DNA of 64,000 bases from Neorhodopirellula pilleata (GTDB taxonomy: Bacteria; Planctomycetota; Planctomycetia; Pirellulales; Pirellulaceae): positions 186,001 to 250,000 of the forward strand of contig NZ_SJPM01000003.1 of assembly GCF_007859915.1 (NCBI RefSeq), in the 5' to 3' direction. Of this stretch, positions 58,584 to 64,000 are shown in pieces. Under the pieces are notes generated by a model. It was given only the letters and a program-made list of their open reading frames with translations, was not told the DNA's origin and did not search any database. The first letter of the stretch is position 1; each line of letters opens with the position of its first letter. The position numbers and the translations under genes are program-made.

Positions 58584-59576
58584 ATGCCCTCCTCGTTTGA
58601 ATCGCCCACCGACGTCGACTTGAGTCACCAGAGCGAGCCGTTTCGCCGAATCGCGACAGAGATCAGCAACGTTTTGGTCGGACAGTCAAAACTTGTACAC
58701 CGGATGCTGATCGGTCTGTTAACCGGTGGTCATTTGTTGATCGAAGGGGTTCCCGGATTGGCCAAGACGACCGCCGTCGCGAGCCTGGCCAAGTCCATCC
58801 GGACCGATTTCCAGCGTTTGCAATTTACCCCTGATCTATTGCCGGCCGACTTGATCGGCACCCAGGTTTACCGTCCCCAAGACCAAAGTTTTGTGGTTCA
58901 GAAAGGCCCAATCTTTTCCAACTTGATTTTGGCCGACGAAATCAACCGGGCTCCCGCGAAGGTGCAAAGCGCGTTGCTCGAAGCGATGCAGGAACGTCAG
59001 GTCACCATCGGGGGTGAAACCTTCCCACTCGAGGAACCGTTTCTCGTCATGGCGACCCAGAACCCGGTCGAACAGGAAGGCACTTACGCCCTGCCCGAAG
59101 CCCAAACCGACCGTTTCTTGCTCAAAGTCATTGTGGACTACCCGGACCGGGACGAAGAACTGCAAATCCTCCGCCGGATGAGCAAGACGGCTCCCAAGTT
59201 GAACGTCACCCCGGTCACCACGCCGCAAGAGATCATGTTGGCGCGTTCTCAGGTCGATTCCATTCATATCGATCCCAAGATCGAAGGCTACATCGTCGAC
59301 CTCGTCATGGCGACTCGTCGGCCGGCGGCGTATGGGTTGGCGTTGGACGGATTGATTCAATTCGGTGCGTCGCCGCGTGCGTCGATCAGTTTGGCTCTCG
59401 CGGCAAAAGCCAACGCATTCCTGAATGGACGCGGCTACGTGCTTCCCGAAGACGTTCAAGAACTTGCTCTCGATGTGATGCGACACCGCGTCGCGATCAC
59501 GTACGAGGCCGAAGCGGAAGAACGAACCAGCGAATCGATCGTTGCGGACATCCTTCGAGGCGTTTCGGTTCCATGA
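58584..59576 (+). CDS. MoxR-family AAA ATPase
   Basis: A 330-residue AAA+ ATPase of the MoxR group, chaperone-like proteins that work with von Willebrand A-domain partners. The Walker A is GVPGLAKTT and the Walker B is LADEINRAPAKVQSALLEAM, followed by VMATQNPVEQEGTYALPEAQ, a family landmark with sensor 1 residues. The next gene (DUF58) overlaps it by four bases (ATGA). The operon continues with BatD-like, BatA and BatB-like proteins, the classical Bat set, which in other bacteria is tied to envelope stress or metal-cofactor insertion. Confidence 0.95.
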   Translation: MPSSFESPTDVDLSHQSEPFRRIATEISNVLVGQSKLVHRMLIGLLTGGHLLIEGVPGLAKTTAVASLAKSIRTDFQRLQFTPDLLPADLIGTQVYRPQDQSFVVQKGPIFSNLILADEINRAPAKVQSALLEAMQERQVTIGGETFPLEEPFLVMATQNPVEQEGTYALPEAQTDRFLLKVIVDYPDRDEELQILRRMSKTAPKLNVTPVTTPQEIMLARSQVDSIHIDPKIEGYIVDLVMATRRPAAYGLALDGLIQFGASPRASISLALAAKANAFLNGRGYVLPEDVQELALDVMRHRVAITYEAEAEERTSESIVADILRGVSVP

Positions 59577-60505
59577 TGTGGGGCCGACGCGGCGATCCGA
59601 ACACGTCGGAGGCGACCACTCCCAACGACATTCTTAAACGGGTTCGGCGCATTCAATTGCAAACGTCGCACCGCGTCGATGAGTTGCTGGTCGGCGGTTG
59701 GCACTCGGCATTCAAGGGACGCGGGATCGAATTCGAAGAAGTCCGCCCCTATCAAATCGGCGATGACGTTCGGGCGATCGATTGGAACGTGACCGCCCGA
59801 GCCGATTCGCCGTTCGTCAAACTGTTCCGCGAAGAGCGTGAGCTTGCGGTGATGTTATTGGTCGACGCCAGTCGCAGCATCGACTTCGGAACCCAACATC
59901 AAACCAAACGAGAACTCGCGATCGACGCATCGGCAACGATCGCCATGTCCGCGATCAAGAACAATGACAAGGTCGGCATGACCTTGTTCACCGACCGGAT
60001 CGAAAAACACATTCCGCCACGTCAGGGAGCACGGCACGTTTTGCGATTTATCCGTGAGTTGCTCTACCAACAGCCCGAAGGCACTCGCACGGATCCGCTC
60101 GCATTGCTCGAACACCTCGGTCGCACGGTTCATCGACGCAGCGTCGTGTTTTGGCTCGGCGATTTCGTGATGAACGACCCCGAGCGGAAGATCGAAAAAG
60201 CGATGCGGGTCTTCGGTCGTCGGCACGATGTGATTCCGGTGGTGCTTACCGACGAACGGGAGTCGGTGATGCCCAGTGTCGGTCTGGTGCGACTGCGTGA
60301 TAGCGAGTCGGGTCGTCAGATCAGCATCGATACTTCAAGCGTGAGGGTTCGTCGCCGGTACGCGGAATTGGCGGCGATACGAAATCAACAACGTGACGCC
60401 TTGTTCGCCCGGCTCAAGTGGAGACCGTTGGTCCTGAAAACCGGCGAAGACATCGCCGAACCGCTACGGCGATACTTTCATTTTCGGGAACTGCATTCAC
60501 GATGA
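59573..60505 (+). CDS. DUF58 domain protein
   Basis: A 310-residue protein with the DUF58 core and a vWA-like fold. The phrase GIEFEEVRPYQIGDDVRAIDWNVTAR is diagnostic of the family; a metal-site-like LLVDASRS follows near residue 98. No signal peptide or transmembrane helix is seen. It probably pairs with the MoxR ATPase encoded immediately upstream. The stop overlaps the start of the next gene (ATGA). Confidence 0.93.
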   Translation: MMWGRRGDPNTSEATTPNDILKRVRRIQLQTSHRVDELLVGGWHSAFKGRGIEFEEVRPYQIGDDVRAIDWNVTARADSPFVKLFREERELAVMLLVDASRSIDFGTQHQTKRELAIDASATIAMSAIKNNDKVGMTLFTDRIEKHIPPRQGARHVLRFIRELLYQQPEGTRTDPLALLEHLGRTVHRRSVVFWLGDFVMNDPERKIEKAMRVFGRRHDVIPVVLTDERESVMPSVGLVRLRDSESGRQISIDTSSVRVRRRYAELAAIRNQQRDALFARLKWRPLVLKTGEDIAEPLRRYFHFRELHSR

Positions 60506-61494
60506 AACAAGTCGTTTCGATCTTATCGTGTCTAGCCCTTCTGATCGTGGGAGCATCCACGGCCACTGCGAAGACACCCGAAATCCGCGCCGTTGCCTCC
60601 AAGACGGACGTGCTAATCGCGGAGACCTTCACGTTCCGCGTCGAAGCGATCGTGGAACCGGGATGCAGGATTGAATTCAGCGAACCGGCTGCTGAAGGCG
60701 AAAGCATCGCGAAAGCTTTGGGCGTTTTCGACATCATTGCGGCTGCCGATCTCGAGGATGTCCCCCTATCAACGGCGGACGAAGACCAACGACTTTGGTC
60801 GCGAACGTATACGCTGGAAACGATCCGCTTGGGCGAACAAACGATTCCCTCGATCGGCGTGAGTGTGACCTGCGACGGGCAATCGACCGCGTTGCAAACC
60901 GACCCGGTTGCGATCAACGTGGCGGGTGTGATCGAGAAAGCCGATGAACCGCTGCGAGAGATCGCCGGAATCATTTCAAGAGAGCCCGAATCAAGCTCGC
61001 CGCCGAGGTCCGATCGAATCATCGGGTTGGCGGGTGCGTTGTTCGCCGCGACGATCCTGGCCGCATTGACTGTATGGTATCGACGCCGCGGTAGTGAGCC
61101 GCTGAGGTGGTGTGCCGATGAGTTGTCCAAGCTCAGGGTTGCAGTCGAGTCGTTCACGTCGGATGCCGAAACCGACACGACGCGATGGGTCGAATTCACA
61201 CAACGTCTCCGTGAGATCCTGCGAGTCGCCTTGACGGTGTACCTCTATCAGTCACGGCCTTCGCCGTCGACGTCTCGCCTGATTTCGGAGTGCCAACAGG
61301 TTGCACCGGAGCTCGATTTCCAAGCGTGCGAATCCGTACTCGGCCGAGCCGATGCGATCAAGTTCAGTGCGTCCGGAACGACGCCTTCGCTAAACGAAGT
61401 GGCAACCACGCGATCGAATCAGGCGATCGGCGAAGCGGAGCGATTGATCGGGTTCGTTCGGCAGTCACGTCGCGACCGAAAGCGAGGCCGCTAA
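60502..61494 (+). CDS. BatD-like membrane protein
   Basis: A 330-residue protein. The Met at 60502 begins a signal peptide (MKQVVSILSCLALLIVG). An extracytoplasmic beta-rich domain follows, and one transmembrane helix lies at about residues 172-190 (IIGLAGALFAATILAALTVWY), with about 140 residues inside. This layout is that of BatD-type proteins, although BatD is usually longer. The gene overlaps the DUF58 stop by four bases and is followed by a vWA protein one base later, so it belongs to the same operon. Confidence 0.7.
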   Translation: MKQVVSILSCLALLIVGASTATAKTPEIRAVASKTDVLIAETFTFRVEAIVEPGCRIEFSEPAAEGESIAKALGVFDIIAAADLEDVPLSTADEDQRLWSRTYTLETIRLGEQTIPSIGVSVTCDGQSTALQTDPVAINVAGVIEKADEPLREIAGIISREPESSSPPRSDRIIGLAGALFAATILAALTVWYRRRGSEPLRWCADELSKLRVAVESFTSDAETDTTRWVEFTQRLREILRVALTVYLYQSRPSPSTSRLISECQQVAPELDFQACESVLGRADAIKFSASGTTPSLNEVATTRSNQAIGEAERLIGFVRQSRRDRKRGR

Positions 61495-61495
61495 C

Positions 61496-62605
61496 ATGCC
61501 TTTGTTTCATTCGCCGCATTTCTTGTGGTTGTTGATCTTGATCCCGTTGGTCGCTTGGCGTCGTTTCACTCGTCACGACGAGACGGCTGTTTCGTTCAGT
61601 TCGTTGGATTGGGCATCTGCGATGCCACGTACCTTGCGCCAGCGATTGATGTGGATACCGGACGCATTGCTGTTGATCGCATTGACGTTGTTGATCATCG
61701 CGCTCGCGCGGCCGCGAGAGGGACGTGATCGAACGGTTACACAAAGCGAGGGGATCGCCATCGAATTGGTCGTCGACCGTAGCGGCAGTATGCGAGCGAT
61801 GGATTTCCGCATTGACGGCGAAAGGGTGGACCGTTTAACCGCCATCAAGAACGTCGTCGGAAAGTTCGTCTTGGGAAGTAAAGCGTTCGGCGAGGATCGC
61901 AGCGAGGACGAAGCCAAACTCGCCGGGCGATTCAATGATTTGGTCGGATTGGCCACCTTCGCCGGCTACGCCGACGCCGTCACCCCGCCGACGCTCGATC
62001 ATGGGTTCTTGATCGCCAGCCTCAACGACACCCGCATCGTCGACCGGCGCAATGAAGACGGCACCGCGATCGGGGACGCGATCGCGCTGGCGACCGAAAA
62101 ACTCAACGCACTCGACGCGCGACAAGACGAAAAGATCAAAAGCAAGATCATCATTTTGTTGACCGATGGAGAGAGCAATGCCGGGTCGCTCGAACCGGTC
62201 CAGGCGGCTGAGTTGGCGGCCGCAATCGGGATCAAGGTGTACACGATCGGGGTCGGTACCCGGGGCGAGGCCCCCGTGCCGGTGATCGATCCGTTCAGCG
62301 GGCGAACCGTGTTCCAATCGATGTCCGTCAACATTGATGAAGCGACCTTGCAACGGATTGCGGAGATCACCGATGCGGAGTCGTTCCGCGCGACCGACAC
62401 GGACTCACTCGAAGCGATCTACGCGGCGATCGATGAATTGGAAAAGACCAAAGTCGAAACCCAGCAATTTGTCGACTATCGTGAACTCGCCGTGCAACCT
62501 TGGCTCACGGGGTGGATTCGATTACCGCCGATGTTGACGTTGGTGTTAGTGACGCTGGTTGCGAGAATCCTGCTCGGTTCACTTTGGTTGAGGGAGTTGG
62601 CATGA
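61496..62605 (+). CDS. BatA-like vWA membrane protein
   Basis: A 369-residue protein. Two N-terminal hydrophobic helices (about 8-20 and 52-70) are followed by a vWA domain with the metal site VVDRSGSM (DxSxS) and a later LLTDGES. A C-terminal helix (about 342-362) anchors it again. This is the BatA layout, with the vWA domain probably outside the cytoplasm. Its stop overlaps the start of the next gene (ATGA). Confidence 0.9.
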   Translation: MPLFHSPHFLWLLILIPLVAWRRFTRHDETAVSFSSLDWASAMPRTLRQRLMWIPDALLLIALTLLIIALARPREGRDRTVTQSEGIAIELVVDRSGSMRAMDFRIDGERVDRLTAIKNVVGKFVLGSKAFGEDRSEDEAKLAGRFNDLVGLATFAGYADAVTPPTLDHGFLIASLNDTRIVDRRNEDGTAIGDAIALATEKLNALDARQDEKIKSKIIILLTDGESNAGSLEPVQAAELAAAIGIKVYTIGVGTRGEAPVPVIDPFSGRTVFQSMSVNIDEATLQRIAEITDAESFRATDTDSLEAIYAAIDELEKTKVETQQFVDYRELAVQPWLTGWIRLPPMLTLVLVTLVARILLGSLWLRELA

Positions 62606-64000
62606 ATCTCGACGAGGGAATCCAAATCGGAAATGCGGACGCCGTCGTTTGGCTCGTTGTCGCGGTCGTCGTGGTGTCGGCTTGGGCGATCGCCAACGGA
62701 TTCCGCCGTCGGGCTCGCGTTCGATTCGCGACCGGTGACCGTGTCAATGACGTATTCCAGCTTCACGGTCGCACGAAAATCGCGAGCAGGGTTCGAGCAA
62801 CGCTATCCGTCCTGGCGATCGTGTTATTGACACTCGGCTTGATGGACTGGCGTTGGGGCAAAACGCGGCGGGAAGTCCCTCAAAAGGGAATCGAAATCAT
62901 GTTCCTGTTGGACGTTTCCCGAAGTATGTTGGCGCAAGACGCCACGCCGAGTCGCCTCGAACGTGCCAAACAAATGATCCGCGACATGGTCGGCGCGATG
63001 GCGGGCGACCGCGTCGGCTTGGTCGCCTTTGCCGGTGAAACCCGCCGCATCATTCCATTAACCAATCACTACGAAGATTTCATCACGACGCTCGCCGATG
63101 TTGGCCCCGATTCGTTGCGGCGTGGTGGATCCCGGTTGGGCGACGCGATCGAAGCGGGCGGCGATGGTTTTTTAAGTAAGACGAATTCGTACCGTGTGAT
63201 GATCGTTTTGACCGACGGTGAAGACCAAGAAAGCGAACCGGTCAAAATGGCACAACAACTTTACCAGCAAGAAGGCATTCGCGTTTTCACGATCGGATTG
63301 GGCGATATGTCTGCCGGTGCCAAAATCCCCGATGAAGAGACTCAGCATTACGTTCGTTACCAAGGCGAGCCGGTCGTGACCAAACTCAACGGCGAGATCC
63401 TCGAACAAGTCGCTCGTGTCAGCGACGGTGCCTACGTTCCGGCGGGAATCAAACAGGTGGACATGAAAGCCGTCTACGATCGTTACATCGCCGGTATCGA
63501 AAAGACAGACTTCGATACCGTCAAGATTGACGCTTACGAAGCAAGGTTTCAGTGGTTCGCGTTTCCGGCGTTGATGTTGTTGCTGACCGAGACGCTCATG
63601 ACGGGCCGCCGAAGCGGTCGCCGCTCAGGCCGAGTGGCCGCCGCGATAATGTTGGTCCTGACGTGGTCGACCGTTGGAAACGATGTCGCCGCTCAAGCGA
63701 TGCCAACGGACGCTGTCGCGGACGAATATTCAATTTACAACCAGGGCGTCGCCGCCTACCAAAACGATGACTTGGAAACCGCGATCGGTTTGTTCGACCA
63801 AACCGCTGGTGCGGTCGATCTGCGGATCGCTGCGGCCGCGCGGTACAACGCCGGCACGGCGAGAGTCGCTCAAGCCGCTGCGGCGATTCAGGAAGGACAA
63901 ACCGAAGGCGTCCGGGAAGATCTCACCGCCGCCGTCGCGTCGCTGCGTTCGGCCCTGCGGCTGCGTCCGAGATGGGAGGACGCGCGAGCCAATCTGGAAA
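62602..64000 (+). CDS. BatB-like vWA protein with TPR tail, incomplete
   Basis: At least 466 residues, open to the window edge. The start overlaps the BatA stop. Two N-terminal helices (about 13-33 and 65-80) are followed by a vWA domain with LLDVSRSM (metal site) and VLTDGEDQ. A helix lies at about 313-330, a second at about 340-355, and then TPR-like sequence begins (YSIYNQGVAAYQNDDLETAIGLFDQ). This matches BatB fused to a BatC-like TPR part. The C-terminus is outside the window. Confidence 0.9.
   Translation, partial: MNLDEGIQIGNADAVVWLVVAVVVVSAWAIANGFRRRARVRFATGDRVNDVFQLHGRTKIASRVRATLSVLAIVLLTLGLMDWRWGKTRREVPQKGIEIMFLLDVSRSMLAQDATPSRLERAKQMIRDMVGAMAGDRVGLVAFAGETRRIIPLTNHYEDFITTLADVGPDSLRRGGSRLGDAIEAGGDGFLSKTNSYRVMIVLTDGEDQESEPVKMAQQLYQQEGIRVFTIGLGDMSAGAKIPDEETQHYVRYQGEPVVTKLNGEILEQVARVSDGAYVPAGIKQVDMKAVYDRYIAGIEKTDFDTVKIDAYEARFQWFAFPALMLLLTETLMTGRRSGRRSGRVAAAIMLVLTWSTVGNDVAAQAMPTDAVADEYSIYNQGVAAYQNDDLETAIGLFDQTAGAVDLRIAAAARYNAGTARVAQAAAAIQEGQTEGVREDLTAAVASLRSALRLRPRWEDARANLE

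Overview
The window looks like a piece of chromosome from a marine planctomycete of the Pirellulaceae type (Rhodopirellula and relatives). That placement is my inference from gene content. It holds several genes of the planctomycete-typical DUF1549/DUF1553 (PSD/PSCyt) and DUF1501 families, two sulfatases, two ECF sigma factors, a FecR/LamG protein, a Ser/Thr kinase, and many short interspersed palindromic repeats between genes. All long reading frames are intact. The only cut genes are at the two window edges.

Layout. 1-4.5 kb: the end of an unidentified gene, a small lipoprotein, a SAM methyltransferase, a palindrome-rich mobile-looking repeat, and a Spy-like/TlpA thioredoxin protein. 3.0-7.6 kb: a Ser/Thr kinase whose start codon overlaps the stop codon of a 1037-residue GH38-like protein. 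7.7-15.1 kb: a divergent operon with a PilM-PilN-like fusion, two bitopic proteins carrying Met/Gly/Asp repeats, and holA. 15.2-18.1 kb: endonuclease III, serine acetyltransferase, a Cys-rich lipoprotein and a coiled-coil protein. 18.4-24.3 kb: an operon of DUF1549/DUF1553, DUF1501, an ECF sigma factor and a membrane protein that looks like a degenerate DUF1549 paralogue with an added cytoplasmic N-terminus. 24.4-27.5 kb: an ApgM-like enzyme and a four-ACT aspartokinase. 27.6-36.3 kb (minus strand): ECF sigma, FecR/LamG, cytochrome-DUF1549/DUF1553, DUF1501 and sulfatase, with a hairpin repeat in each of the last two gaps. A second sulfatase is divergent from this operon.

38-46.4 kb: uvrC (lacking the usual C-terminal HhH region), hflX and an SDR on the minus strand; then a GGDEF/HD membrane protein, an HNH nuclease and a DUF456 protein. 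46.6-56.2 kb: smc followed after 8 bases by a 2010-residue CheB-CheR-multiPAS-histidine kinase-receiver protein. 56.3-58.3 kb: polyprenyl diphosphate synthase and a secreted cyclophilin. 58.6-64 kb: a MoxR/DUF58/BatD-like/BatA/BatB operon that runs out of the window.

The most unusual signals are: (1) the sigma-factor operon whose likely membrane regulator resembles its DUF1549 client; (2) a family of palindromic elements that supply stop codons or protein tails to host genes and sit in the gaps of the sulfatase operon; (3) two copies of a composite unit (a 37-bp repeat followed by heptamer tandem repeats) placed just before start codons; (4) the methionine-rich pilus-operon proteins.
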